A DNA stretch of 64,000 nt from Thiohalobacter sp. IOR34 (GTDB lineage Bacteria > Pseudomonadota > Gammaproteobacteria > Thiohalobacterales > Thiohalobacteraceae), in contig NZ_CP128988.1 in the NCBI RefSeq assembly GCF_030406045.1, positions 2,897,282 through 2,961,281 on the forward strand, in the 5' to 3' direction. The translations under genes and the position numbers were made by a program. Of the stretch, positions 33,808 to 42,457 are shown piece after piece. Numbering within the stretch: position 1 is the first letter of the stretch; each line of letters starts with the position of its first letter. The notes beneath the pieces were generated by a model. It worked only from the letters and a program-made list of their open reading frames with translations, did not search any database and was not told the origin of the DNA.

Positions 33808-36675
33808 CTACTGCTGCAGCCGGGTCACGTTGGAGGCCGGTGACGGGGTCAGGCTGAGCAGGGCGTCACGCGGCTTGCCGAGGTAGTTGCCCTGGGCATA
33901 GTCGATGCCGTACTCCTTGAGCAGGGCCAGGATCTCCGCACTCTCCACGTACTCGGCGATGGTCACCTTGCCCAGCGCATGGGCGATCTGGTGCATCGAC
34001 TGCACCATCGCCTGGTCGACGCTGGACTGGGCCATGCCCTGCACGAAGGAGCCGTCGATCTTCAGCTTGTCGACCGGCAGGTGCTTGAGGTAGGTGAAGG
34101 AGCTGAAGCCGGAACCGAAGTCGTCGAGCGCGAACTGGCAGCCGATCTCCTTCAGCTCGCCGATGAAGCGTTCCGCCGCCCCCAGGTAGGCGATGGCCGC
34201 GGTCTCGGTGATCTCGAAGGTCAGCCAGGAGGGGTCCAGTCCGGTCTCGCGCAGCAGTTGCTGGATCATCGGCAGCAGCTGGTCGTCCTCAAAGGCCTTG
34301 CCCGAGAGGTTGATGGAGAAGCAGACCTGCATCCCCTGCTCGCGCAGCGTGGCCAGCTGGTGCATGGCGCGCCTGACGATCCAGCGGTCGACGCTGTGGA
34401 TCAGGCCGAAGCGCTCCGCGGCCGGCATGAAGCCGCCGGGCAGGATCACGTCGCCGTCGTCGCAGACCATGCGCACCAGCACCTCGTAGTCCTGCACCAC
34501 GCCGCTGTCCACCGAGACGATCGGCTGATAGACGAGCTGGAAACGGTCCTGCTCCAGCATCTCGCGCACCCGTGCCGCCCAGCCCATGTCCTCGGCCATG
34601 CCGGCCTTGTCGCTGTCCGCCGGGTTGTACAGATGCACCCGGTTGCGGCCCTGGGTCTTGGCCATGTTGCAGGCCAGGTCGGCATGCGACAGCATCTCGT
34701 CCGCCGAGCCGGCCATGGCATCGATCAGCGCGCCGCCGATGCTGCAGGTGACGTTGAAGTTCTTGCCGTCGTAATGGAAGACGTATTCCTCGAACAGGCG
34801 GCGGAAGTTCTCCGCCACCCGCGGTGCCTGCTGGGCATCGACGTTGTACACCAGCAGGGTGAACTCGTCGCCGCCGAAGCGCGCCAGCAGATCGCCCTCG
34901 CGGACGTGGGAACGAAGCAGGGCGCTGATCTCCATCAGCAGCTGGTCGCCGGCAGCATGGCCCAGGGTGTCGTTGATGTACTTGAACTGGTCGAGGTCGA
35001 TGTAGAACAGGGCGCACTCGGTGGCGCTGCGGGCCACCCGTGCCACGGTCCGCTCCAGCTCCTGCTGGAAGTAGTGGCGGTTGAACAGCCCGGTCAGCGA
35101 ATCGTGCTCCGCCTGGTAGGCGAGCTGTTGCTGGAAGGCCTTCTGCTCGCTGATGTCACGCGCCGTCCCGCTGATGTACTGCACCCGGCCTTCCTCGTCG
35201 AGGTGCGCCCGGGCATTGAAGCTGAGGTGATGCTCGCGTCCCTCGCGGTCCTTGTGCACCGTCTCGTACTGCACCAGCTCCTCGCCTCGGAGGATGGCGC
35301 GGAAGGCCTGCTCGTCGCGCTCGGCATGACTGGCGGTACGGAATTCGCTGATATGCCGCCCGATCATCTCCTGCGGACTGTAGCCGTAGATGGACTGGCA
35401 GGCACCATTGAGATAGGTCCAGCACCCCTCGGCGTCCGTGCTCCACACCAGGTCGTGGGCAGTCTCCACCAGATCACGGTAGCGCGCCTCGGCATTGAGC
35501 AGCTGGTGCTCGGCCTGCTTGCGCTGGGTGATGTCGGCCACCAGGCAGGTAAACATCGGCTTGCCGCTGAGATCCATGCGGCTGACCCGCACCGAGACGG
35601 TGATCGCCTGGCCGTTGCGATGCAGGCCGGTGCTCTCCCGTTCGCTGCATTCCAGCGGTGGCGGCTGTCCCTCCCCGGCCAGTTCCGGCAGCAGCCAGGC
35701 CAGCGGCTTGCCGCGGATCTCCGAGGCGAGGAAGCCGAACAGCTGCTCGGCGGCCGGGTTGAAGGTGTCGATACGTCCCTGCTCGTCGACCACGATGATG
35801 CCCTCCGCGGCGGTATCGACCACCGCGCGCATGTGCGATTCCTGGTCGCCCAGGCGACGGAACACCCGGCCCAGGGTCTGGGTCAGGTAGCCGATCTCAT
35901 CGGTCGACTGGGGACGCAGCCCGGCCAGGTCGGCATGGGTCGAGGCGCCGCTGCGCCGCAGCACCTCTTCCACCGGATGCAGCGACTGGGCGACGCTGCG
36001 GATCGACAGCCAGGTGACCAGAGCGGTCACCGTGGCCAGCAGCCCCCAGAGCACGAGCAGCTGCGGGTTGAGGCTGCCGCTGTGCAGCCAGTGGTAATTC
36101 AAGAGCATGGAATAGGCGAGCAGCGGCACGAAGCCGACCAGCAGCATCAGCCGCGAGCGCAGGCTGACCTGGATCTCGGGCAGCCCGAGCCGCGACACCA
36201 GGCGGCCGAGCTGGTCGAGGCTGGCCAGGTAGGCCGGCAGCCCGAGCAGCACGCCGATGGTCAGCTGCAGCAGCAGCAGATTGAGGAAGGCCGGCAGCTC
36301 GGCCGCCAGGGACACACCGCGCGACAGCTGGTAGATGGCGGGCGCCAGCAGGGCATAGAGCAGGAAGGGCGCCCAGTATTCCCGCGGGAAACGCGCCAGG
36401 CGACGATGCAGATGGCCGGGGGCGTTGTCAGCCGCCGGGTTGCGCGCCAGCCAGTCGCCAAAGGGTCGCAGATAGTGGTGGAAATGCAGCCAGCCCCAGC
36501 CGAGCAGCAGGGCCAGGAAGGCCGGCAGCCAGCCGGCGCGCAGCGCCTGGGCGAGACCCGCGCCATCCACCAGCCCGAACAGCCAGGCGGTGCCGAAACC
36601 GCTCAGGGGCACCAGCAGCAGGCCGGCAACTATGGTCGCCACGAACCGGCGTTCGGATAACGGGGGGAGGGTCAT
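33808..36675 (-). CDS. Membrane PAS-GGDEF-EAL c-di-GMP protein
   Basis: 955 residues from the ATG at 36675 (GGAG upstream; an ATG at 36831 would add an unlikely 52 residues). Order: several N-terminal membrane helices in the first 270 residues, a HAMP-like linker, PAS 1 (MRAVVDTAAEGIIVVDEQGR), PAS 2 (YRDLVETAHDLVWSTDAEG) with a PAC end, a canonical GGDEF domain (FGGDEF near residue 598, I-site REGD), and an EAL domain (EVLVR, SINLS, FEITET, DDFGSG, LKIDGS). Both catalytic motifs are intact apart from AQGNYLG at the usual GQGY, so it may synthesise and degrade c-di-GMP according to a membrane or PAS signal. Confidence 0.92.
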   Translation of the reverse strand: MTLPPLSERRFVATIVAGLLLVPLSGFGTAWLFGLVDGAGLAQALRAGWLPAFLALLLGWGWLHFHHYLRPFGDWLARNPAADNAPGHLHRRLARFPREYWAPFLLYALLAPAIYQLSRGVSLAAELPAFLNLLLLQLTIGVLLGLPAYLASLDQLGRLVSRLGLPEIQVSLRSRLMLLVGFVPLLAYSMLLNYHWLHSGSLNPQLLVLWGLLATVTALVTWLSIRSVAQSLHPVEEVLRRSGASTHADLAGLRPQSTDEIGYLTQTLGRVFRRLGDQESHMRAVVDTAAEGIIVVDEQGRIDTFNPAAEQLFGFLASEIRGKPLAWLLPELAGEGQPPPLECSERESTGLHRNGQAITVSVRVSRMDLSGKPMFTCLVADITQRKQAEHQLLNAEARYRDLVETAHDLVWSTDAEGCWTYLNGACQSIYGYSPQEMIGRHISEFRTASHAERDEQAFRAILRGEELVQYETVHKDREGREHHLSFNARAHLDEEGRVQYISGTARDISEQKAFQQQLAYQAEHDSLTGLFNRHYFQQELERTVARVARSATECALFYIDLDQFKYINDTLGHAAGDQLLMEISALLRSHVREGDLLARFGGDEFTLLVYNVDAQQAPRVAENFRRLFEEYVFHYDGKNFNVTCSIGGALIDAMAGSADEMLSHADLACNMAKTQGRNRVHLYNPADSDKAGMAEDMGWAARVREMLEQDRFQLVYQPIVSVDSGVVQDYEVLVRMVCDDGDVILPGGFMPAAERFGLIHSVDRWIVRRAMHQLATLREQGMQVCFSINLSGKAFEDDQLLPMIQQLLRETGLDPSWLTFEITETAAIAYLGAAERFIGELKEIGCQFALDDFGSGFSSFTYLKHLPVDKLKIDGSFVQGMAQSSVDQAMVQSMHQIAHALGKVTIAEYVESAEILALLKEYGIDYAQGNYLGKPRDALLSLTPSPASNVTRLQQ

Positions 36676-36802
36676 GCACTCGGCTCCGGGTTCTGCCGGA
36701 ACGGGAGGCGCCGCGTCCTTGAGGGGGTTCCGACGAAAATCTTCCTTCGTTTTATCGTTGTAATAGAGCTCATTAGCAAGCTTTGTGAAGGCGAAGTGGG
36801 AG

Positions 36803-36827
36803 TATAATCGCATAAGCGAATGCGATT
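36803..36827 (+). promoter_or_regulatory. TATAAT overlapping an operator-like palindrome
   Basis: AATCGCAT-AAGCGA-ATGCGATT (36806-36827) is a perfect 8-bp inverted repeat. A consensus -10, TATAAT (36803-36808), overlaps its left arm. It lies 117-141 bp before the TRAP binding-protein gene. No good -35 is visible, and a second candidate -10 (TACAAT, 36908-36913) is closer. A repressor site is a reasonable inference. Confidence 0.45.
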
Positions 36828-36943
36828 GCAAGCCTTTTCTATCACGCCCGTGCCGTCAGCAGCCGGCGGCCCGGCCCGCCGGGATGCAGCCGCCCCTGGG
36901 ATCTGCGTACAATGCGCCCAGTCCGCAGCACAGGGGAATCCGC

Positions 36944-38026
36944 ATGAAACGTCGTGACTTCATCCGCGCCTCCGGGGCCGGCGCCCTGGCCGCCGGCGGC
37001 GCCTTGGCCGGGGCCCCGGCCATCGCCGGCAAGACCATCCGCTGGAAGATGGTCACCACCTGGCCGAAGAACTTTCCGGGCCTGGGCACCGGCGCCAACT
37101 TCCTCGCCCGCACCATCACCGAGATGAGCGGTGGCCGGCTGAAGGTCAAGGTCTACGGCGCCAAGGAGCTGGTCCCCGCCTTCGAGACCTTCGACGCGGT
37201 CTCGCGCGGCACGGCCCAGATGGGCCACGGCGCTGCCTATTACTGGAAGGGAAAATCGGAAGCGGCACAGTTCTTCTCGGCCGTGCCTTTCGGTCTCACC
37301 GCCCAGGAGATGAACGCCTGGTTGTATCACGGCGGCGGCCTGGAACTGTGGCGCGAGGTCTACGCGCCCTTCGGTCTGATCCCGGCCGCAGCCGGCAACA
37401 CCGGGGTGCAGATGGGTGGCTGGTTCAACAAGACGATCGACAGCGTCGACGACCTCAAGGGTCTGAAGATGCGCATCCCTGGCCTCGGCGGCGAGGTGCT
37501 GCGCCGCGCCGGCGGCACCCCGGTGAGCCTGCCCGGCGGCGAGATCTTCACCTCGCTACAGTCCGGCGCCATCGACGCCACCGAATGGGTCGGCCCCTAC
37601 AACGACCTGGCCTTCGGCCTGTACAAGGCGGCCAAACACTATTACTACCCCGGCTGGCACGAGCCCGGCACCACCCTCGAATGTTTCATCAACCGCAAGG
37701 CCTTCGACGCCCTGCCCAAGGATCTGCAGCAGATCGTCACCCACGCCTGCCGGGTTGCCAACCAGGACATGCTGGCCGAATACACCGCGCGCAACAACGC
37801 CGCGCTGCAGACCCTGGTCGACAAGCACAAGGTCGACCTGCGGCGTTTCCCGGAACCGGTGATGAGCCGCCTGAAGCAGCTCTCGGACGAGGTGGTGGCG
37901 GAGATCGCCGCCAAGGATGCCCTGTCGAAAAAGGTCTATCACGCCTTCCGCACCTTCCGCGACCAGGTCATGGCCTGGCACGACGTCTCGGAACGCGCCT
38001 ACATGGCGGCGCGGGCTGGCCTATAA
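36944..38026 (+). CDS. TRAP solute-binding protein, TakP-like (DctP family)
   Basis: 360 residues with a twin-arginine signal (MKRRDFIRASGAGALAAGG), typical of the TakP branch. Mature start KTIRWKMVTTWPKNFPGLGTG, then GAKELVPAFETFDAVSRG, GVQMGGWFNKTIDSVDDLKGLKMRIPG (the TRAP signature helix region), IDATEWVGPYNDLAFGLY and YYYPGWHEPGTTLECFIN. Relatives bind 2-oxoacids such as pyruvate or other monocarboxylates. ATG at 36944 follows CAGGGGAATC. No permease genes are adjacent; the DctQM pair at 19.6-21.5 kb lacks a binding protein and could be its partner. Confidence 0.9.
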   Translation: MKRRDFIRASGAGALAAGGALAGAPAIAGKTIRWKMVTTWPKNFPGLGTGANFLARTITEMSGGRLKVKVYGAKELVPAFETFDAVSRGTAQMGHGAAYYWKGKSEAAQFFSAVPFGLTAQEMNAWLYHGGGLELWREVYAPFGLIPAAAGNTGVQMGGWFNKTIDSVDDLKGLKMRIPGLGGEVLRRAGGTPVSLPGGEIFTSLQSGAIDATEWVGPYNDLAFGLYKAAKHYYYPGWHEPGTTLECFINRKAFDALPKDLQQIVTHACRVANQDMLAEYTARNNAALQTLVDKHKVDLRRFPEPVMSRLKQLSDEVVAEIAAKDALSKKVYHAFRTFRDQVMAWHDVSERAYMAARAGL

Positions 38027-38095
38027 GCCTAAGGCACGTTCCGTGGGCCGGGATCTGCCGGGGCGGCAGAATGGGGGGGCGTGCCCTTGTACGCC

Positions 38096-38198
38096 GATCG
38101 CGGCCTGGAGGCCGCTCCTACCATATTGTGCCGCCCTGCCCCGTAGGAGCGGCCTCCAGGCCGCGATCCCCGGCGGGTCCAGGCACGCCATCATCCTA
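38096..38198. repeat. REP doublet with extended flank
   Basis: ATCGCGGCCTGGAGGCCGCT (38097-38116) and GTAGGAGCGGCCTCCAGGCC (38143-38162), then CCCCGGCGGGTCCAGGCACG and CCATCATCC. The end of the flank contains the stop codon of the next gene. Confidence 0.85.
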
Positions 38199-38459
38199 GC
38201 CGACCCGGAAGTCGGGAATGTCCGCCCGCCCCATCACATGCAGCACGATGCCGGCACCGAGGAAGAAGACGATGGCCGCCGCGAAGCTGGCCACCAGCGG
38301 CGAGTTGCCGCCGACCTGAAGATAGAAATGGGCCACCGCGGCACCGCAGGCGAGCGCCGCCAGGTAGCAGAAGAGGGCCACCACCACGGCGATCTTCTGC
38401 GCAATGCGTGGGCGTCGGGCCGGCCGTTCGGCCGGGGCAGATGAGTCGTTCATGGGCAT
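38196..38459 (-). CDS. Small two-helix membrane protein
   Basis: 87 residues from the ATG at 38459; an ATG at 38453 is equally possible. A Pro/Arg-rich N-terminus is followed by two membrane helices (VVVALFCYLAALACGAAVAH and LVASFAAAIVFFLGAGIVLH) and a short tail. I do not recognise the family. It could be an accessory protein to the cytochrome b561/YceI genes that follow on the same strand, but it is 3' of them, 58 bp from yceI. The stop codon lies in the flank of a REP element. Confidence 0.6.
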   Translation of the reverse strand: MPMNDSSAPAERPARRPRIAQKIAVVVALFCYLAALACGAAVAHFYLQVGGNSPLVASFAAAIVFFLGAGIVLHVMGRADIPDFRVG

Positions 38460-38517
38460 AGCCTAACAGGCCACGGGGCTCCGGCCCAGCATTCCCCCCT
38501 CCCTGTGCCGCCGGGCA

Positions 38518-39102
38518 TCACTGGCGCACGCCCTCCAGGGACAGCCAGATCCTGATGGTATTTGCCGCCGGCCCGAGGATGCCCGCCTCCTTCATCCGGT
38601 AGTCGGAAAGCTGCAGGGTGGTGGTGCCCTCGAAGCCACGGCGGTAACCGCCCCAGGGATCGGGACCGGCGCCCATCTCCCGCACCTCGATCTCGATGTC
38701 GCGGCTTACCCCGCGCAGGGTGAAGCGCCCCTTGAGGATCGCCCGTCCCTCGCCCGTCTCCTCCCAGGCGGTACTGACGAAACGCGCCTTGGGATACTGC
38801 TTCACGTCGAAGAAGCGCGCACTGCGCAGATGCTTGTCACGTTCGGCGTGATTGCTGTCGAGGCTGGCCACGTCGATTTCCACCTGCACGCGATTGTTGG
38901 CCGGTTGCTCGGGATCGTAATCGAAGCTTCCGCTGAAGCGGTTGAAACGCCCCTCCAGCCAGCTGAAGCCGAGGTGCTGCACCCGGAAGGTGATGAAGGC
39001 GTGCATGCCCTTGGTATCGATCACGTAGTGCTCGGCGGCGCCGGCACCGAGGCTGACCAGGGCCAGCAGACAGAACAGGTAGCGAAGCTTGCGTGCGATC
39101 AT
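38518..39102 (-). CDS. YceI family periplasmic lipid-binding protein
   Basis: 194 residues. The start is ATG 39102 with AAGGAGAG six bases upstream. Signal peptide (MIARKLRYLFCLLALVSLGA, cleavage after AGA), then a lipocalin-like barrel: AEHYVIDTKGMHAFITFRVQHLGFSWLEGRF, NNRVQVEIDVASLDSNHAERDKHLRS and FTLRGVSRDIEIEV. The family binds polyisoprenoids such as ubiquinone precursors. It is 22 bp downstream of the cytochrome b561 gene, the usual YceJ-YceI pairing. Confidence 0.9.
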   Translation of the reverse strand: MIARKLRYLFCLLALVSLGAGAAEHYVIDTKGMHAFITFRVQHLGFSWLEGRFNRFSGSFDYDPEQPANNRVQVEIDVASLDSNHAERDKHLRSARFFDVKQYPKARFVSTAWEETGEGRAILKGRFTLRGVSRDIEIEVREMGAGPDPWGGYRRGFEGTTTLQLSDYRMKEAGILGPAANTIRIWLSLEGVRQ

Positions 39103-39124
39103 GGCGTCTCTCCTTGTCATAGGC

Positions 39125-39688
39125 TCAGTCCCCGTCCATGCCCAGCATGTGGCGCAAGGTGGGATCCTGATCGATGAAATGGTGCTTGAGTGCGGCCAGG
39201 CTGTGCAGCGCGACCAGCAGGATCAGCACATCGGCCAGCCAGGCGTGGATCTCGCCGGCCACATCTGCCTGGTTTTCGTAACCGTAGAGGAGCGCCGGGA
39301 GTTCGAGGTTCCCAACCACGAGCAACCCCTGGCCCTCGGCCGTGGTGACCAGATAACCGCTGAGGAGGATGCCGGCCAACAGCAGGTAGAACAGGCGATG
39401 CACGCCGAGGGCGAGCCGCTGCTCCCAGGGCCGGCCGATCAGGGCGGGGCGGGGATTGGCCAGCCGCCAGCCGAGGCGCAGCACCAGCAGCACCGCCAGC
39501 AGCACGCCGATCCGGTAGTGCAGCGCCGGTGCGGCCTGATACCAGCGGTGGCTGTAGTCCAGCTGCACCATGTAGAGGCCCAGCCCATAGAGACCGAGCA
39601 CCAGCACGGCCGTCAGCCAGTGCAGGACGATCGCAATCAGACCGTAACGCAGGCCGTCGTTAGCCAGCCGCATGGTTTGCCAAGGCAT
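39125..39688 (-). CDS. Cytochrome b561 (CybB/YceJ family)
   Basis: 187 residues, four membrane helices with haem-ligating histidines at the expected places: IVLHWLTAVLVLGLYG (helix 1), LHYRIGVLLAVLLVLRLGWRL (helix 2), VHRLFYLLLAGILLSGYLV (helix 3), and IHAWLADVLILLVALHSLAALKHHF (helix 4). It probably transfers electrons between quinone and a periplasmic acceptor. Operon with yceI downstream. Confidence 0.9.
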   Translation of the reverse strand: MPWQTMRLANDGLRYGLIAIVLHWLTAVLVLGLYGLGLYMVQLDYSHRWYQAAPALHYRIGVLLAVLLVLRLGWRLANPRPALIGRPWEQRLALGVHRLFYLLLAGILLSGYLVTTAEGQGLLVVGNLELPALLYGYENQADVAGEIHAWLADVLILLVALHSLAALKHHFIDQDPTLRHMLGMDGD

Positions 39689-39715
39689 GCCGACAGGCCC
39701 GCGGCCTCTCCACGC

Positions 39716-40078
39716 TCAGGGACCGGAGATGTCCCGCTCGCGATCCTCGAAGGTGCAGCCGGTCTTCCTGATGTGTCCCGGATAGTGGCTGCGCAACGAC
39801 TCGCAGAGTTCCTCCTGGCTGAGCCACCGCCCTTCCCTGGATAGACAGTAGTCCTTGTTCAACTCGGTCTCCCCCTCCTCGTAGACCTCGTAGATTCTGA
39901 CCTCTTCAGGGTCGATGGCATTCTGCTCCAGAAACTCCACCAGGGCACAGATGGTATCGGCCAGATACGTCTTGTATTCCTGCCCCTCGTCCATGACGCT
40001 GATCCTTGCCTCGTAGGTATAGGGAATATCATGCTCGTACTTGGACCTGGGGCCTATGATTTCGCGTATCACTCCCAT
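39716..40078 (-). CDS. Small acidic hypothetical protein
   Basis: 120 residues. ATG at 40078 is chosen because AGGAGG sits six bases upstream; an ATG at 40084 would lie immediately on that site. Sequence is acidic and hydrophilic (MGVIREIIGPRSKYEHDIPY, then YKTYLADTICALVEFLEQNA, EEVRIYEVYEEGETEL) with two cysteines. No signal peptide. I do not recognise the family, though it looks like a compact cytoplasmic protein. It is 27 bp upstream of the b561 gene and 96 bp downstream of psiE-like, all on one strand. Confidence 0.65.
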   Translation of the reverse strand: MGVIREIIGPRSKYEHDIPYTYEARISVMDEGQEYKTYLADTICALVEFLEQNAIDPEEVRIYEVYEEGETELNKDYCLSREGRWLSQEELCESLRSHYPGHIRKTGCTFEDRERDISGP

Positions 40079-40174
40079 CGTCATCCTCCTCGCGGAGCTC
40101 GGAACGATACCCCGCCTATCGATCATGATAGCCCCCTGACCGGCCAAGTCCACAAGACCGGGAAACGCCGGCCT

Positions 40175-40651
40175 TCAGCCGCCGTTGCCGGCGCCGCGCT
40201 CGTCCCGGTCACGCAACAGCCAGTAGGTGACCCCCAGCACCAGGGTGACCGCGGCCAGGCCGAGCAGCTCCCCGGCCGTGGTTTCCTTGAGATCGAAGAT
40301 GATGAACTTGCGGGACACGGCCAGCAGAGCGATCAGCAGCACCACCTTGGTCTGGATGATGCTCTGCTCGCGCGTGACCACATATTGCAGGGTGTGATTG
40401 AACTCGAGAGCGATCAGCAGCGTCATGATCTCGCCGAAGACCATCTGGAAGACCCGATGCTCGAGCGGGTTCATGGCCCCGAAGACGAGATTGCCCACCA
40501 CGCCGACGAACAGCCGGAACAGGGCAACCACGATGACCAGGCTGATCAGCAGGGTAAGCGCCAGCGCCACGCCGCTTTCGAAGCGCTGGTAGAGGGTCAT
40601 GGTCGACCACTCCCCTCTGACGTCATTCCATCTGGAAAGTATCTTCTTCAT
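40175..40651 (-). CDS. PsiE family (phosphate-starvation-inducible) membrane protein
   Basis: 158 residues, four membrane helices: ALALTLLISLVIVVALFRLF, VFGEIMTLLIALEFNHTLQ, TKVVLLIALLAVSRKFIIFD and LLGLAAVTLVLGVTYWLL. The motifs ALEFNHTL and VSRKFIIFDL are typical of PsiE. Role unknown; an inner-membrane protein. A remnant of a second copy is at 42295-42411. It lies 34 bp after the acyl-carrier-like gene. Confidence 0.85.
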   Translation of the reverse strand: MKKILSRWNDVRGEWSTMTLYQRFESGVALALTLLISLVIVVALFRLFVGVVGNLVFGAMNPLEHRVFQMVFGEIMTLLIALEFNHTLQYVVTREQSIIQTKVVLLIALLAVSRKFIIFDLKETTAGELLGLAAVTLVLGVTYWLLRDRDERGAGNGG

Positions 40652-40685
40652 GCTTCGTCCACCCCCGGCAGGAGGCAGGGGCAGT

Positions 40686-40952
40686 TCAGGCTGCTGCGGT
40701 CACCGCCTCGGTGAGATCCGCTATGGTCCGCACCGCAGCCAGATCCAGGATCAGACCGTCGAACATGTCCGCAACCCCTTCCGTCAGCCGGCCCGCCTGG
40801 TGGTCGGTCATGTGCAGATCGGTACGCAGATCCAGTTCCGGAGACAGGGCCTCCATGTCCAGGCTCAGGGTGTCGGCGATCAGGGCGTGCAGCGACATCC
40901 GCATCAAAGCATAGACCGTTTCCAGCTCATCGTTGCCTGCGTGAAAACACAT
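40686..40952 (-). CDS. Acyl-carrier-protein-like small protein lacking the carrier serine
   Basis: 88 residues, ATG at 40952 with GGGGAGGT six bases upstream. The helical pattern (LHALIADTLSLDMEALSPEL, then DLRTDLHMTD, then IADLTEAVTAA) resembles the four-helix acyl carrier fold. At the place of the DSL phosphopantetheine site the sequence reads DLHMTDHQ, so the carrier Ser is absent. It is either a degenerate carrier protein used for protein contacts or a chance resemblance. It is the first gene of a likely transcript through psiE-like. Confidence 0.5.
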   Translation of the reverse strand: MCFHAGNDELETVYALMRMSLHALIADTLSLDMEALSPELDLRTDLHMTDHQAGRLTEGVADMFDGLILDLAAVRTIADLTEAVTAAA

Positions 40953-41018
40953 ATCGGAACCTCCCCAGATGTTGAAATCGAACCCGCGCGTCCCGGGGTG
41001 ACACATTTTTGACGCGCG

Positions 41019-41271
41019 CTAGCCCGCATATTGCACGAAGGATTCGAGTTTCAGGGCAAATCTGGCCAAGCAGTCTGTTCGATCGCCCGCCGAAGCATAG
41101 CCGTAGCTATGGTTCAAGGGGGATCGGACAAAATGCGACGCCAGATTTGGTCTGAACTCGAATAGGCACAAACTGAAACAGGGCACAATTGCCTGCATAG
41201 AGAATCACTGCCTTGATAAATAACGGAAAAATTACGCTTTCAAGGCCGCCTTCGTGCAATATGCGGGCTAG
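41019..41271. mobile_element. Family B MITE, full-length copy 2
   Basis: 253 bp with perfect 23-bp terminal inverted repeats: CTAGCCCGCATATTGCACGA (then AGG) at the left and its complement ending at 41271. The ends finish in CTAG, so a TA or CTAG target duplication is possible. Interior nearly identical to 21590-21841. It separates the triheme cytochrome gene from the acyl-carrier-like gene. The rest of 40953-41381 holds no gene. Confidence 0.9.
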
Positions 41272-41381
41272 TGCGCTATCGGCAAGACGGCCGCCAGGTT
41301 GAACGCAACCGGCGCAAAAGCGCAACCAACTGAAACACGAGGGAAAAACAGGGAGAGATGTCAGTGCGGGGCGGGGTGGCG

Positions 41382-42236
41382 TCAGTGCCGGATCAGATCA
41401 AGCCAGCGCCGCCGCTCCACGAACAGGCGGGCGGCATCGTACGCCAGGCGGTGGGTTCCATGGCAGCGGGCACAGGCCTGCACCGCCAGGCTGCCGAGTT
41501 CCCGCCCCTGGTCCCTGGCCGTGCCCGTGCGCAGCGCCGTCTTCAGACGCTCCAGCGTCCGCCGGGCAGCGTCGTCCGGGTAGGGTCGCGGGTCCTTTTC
41601 ATGGCAGCGCACGCAGGTCTGACCCAGCGCGGCCATGCCCCTTTCGAGATCCACCAGGGCGGAAAGCGCCAGATCCACCGCGCCATCCTCAGCGGCGATC
41701 TTGATCAGATTGACCTGGCTGGAAAGCTGCTCCATGTGCGCCTCGAAACCGACCGTGCCGCCAACCCTGAGGGTGCTGAAATCAGCTGCCCGATAGATCG
41801 CAGCAGTCACTGCCCGATAGTCCGCATGACAGGCATCGCAGCTTTTGGCTATCTGATCGAGGGCTCGCTTCACGCCCTCTGGCTGATTCCCTTGCACGGC
41901 CTGCTGCAGATCGCTGACGGCCCGCATATCGAGCTTGCCGTTCCACTCCGGAACCATCTCCGCGATCTTCCGGTAATGTTCGCTGAAACGCTCCGACCAT
42001 TTCCGCAGGTGGGTGCCGTCATCACGCCCTGCATAAAATCTCAAGGCCTGCATCTCGCGCCGCAGCTTGAACATGTTGTGCAGCCAGACCTGCCGCTTGT
42101 TAGCCGGTTTGTACCACCGGGCCAGTGATGGCGGCGGTTTTTTCAGCAGAATCACCCGACCCCCGTGGATATGGAACACCCCGGCGACAAGCGCGAGCAG
42201 CAGTAATTGGAGAAAAATGAAATGTGACCAGCGCAT
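41382..42236 (-). CDS. Membrane-anchored triheme cytochrome c with cytochrome c'-like domains
   Basis: 284 residues. One N-terminal hydrophobic helix (FIFLQLLLLALVAGVFHI) serves as an uncleaved anchor or signal. Three haem motifs: CDACH (about residue 132), CVRCH (about 208) and CARCH (about 255). The first is followed by DYR at the end of a helical domain, as in cytochrome c', and the second domain repeats that helical layout. It would be a periplasmic electron carrier or NO/redox sensor. I cannot name the specific family. The PsiE remnant lies just upstream on the same strand. Confidence 0.8.
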   Translation of the reverse strand: MRWSHFIFLQLLLLALVAGVFHIHGGRVILLKKPPPSLARWYKPANKRQVWLHNMFKLRREMQALRFYAGRDDGTHLRKWSERFSEHYRKIAEMVPEWNGKLDMRAVSDLQQAVQGNQPEGVKRALDQIAKSCDACHADYRAVTAAIYRAADFSTLRVGGTVGFEAHMEQLSSQVNLIKIAAEDGAVDLALSALVDLERGMAALGQTCVRCHEKDPRPYPDDAARRTLERLKTALRTGTARDQGRELGSLAVQACARCHGTHRLAYDAARLFVERRRWLDLIRH

Positions 42237-42294
42237 CAGAATCCGGCACCTGTCGGAACACCCGCGCAGCAGGATGATGGCACCGCGCGCCCCC

Positions 42295-42411
42295 TCAGGT
42301 CTTCTTGGAGATCAGCCAATAGGTAATGCCCAGGGCAAAGACCACGGCCGCAGTCCCCAGTATAAACGGTGGGGTGATCTTCTCGAAATCGAAGATGACA
42401 CGACCTCGTGA
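42295..42411 (-). pseudogene. C-terminal remnant of a second PsiE-family gene
   Basis: The minus strand encodes SRGRVIFDFEKITPPF and GITYWLISKKT then a stop. This matches VSRKFIIFDLKETT and GVTYWLL at the C-terminus of the intact PsiE at 40175-40651. About 38 codons of the expected 150 remain. Upstream the homology stops and a REP doublet begins about 47 bp away, so the 5' part was lost, probably by repeat-mediated rearrangement. Confidence 0.7.
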
Positions 42412-42457
42412 ACCAGCCTGCACTGCGGCAGCATGGCGCGGTACCCCCTTGCGCCCC

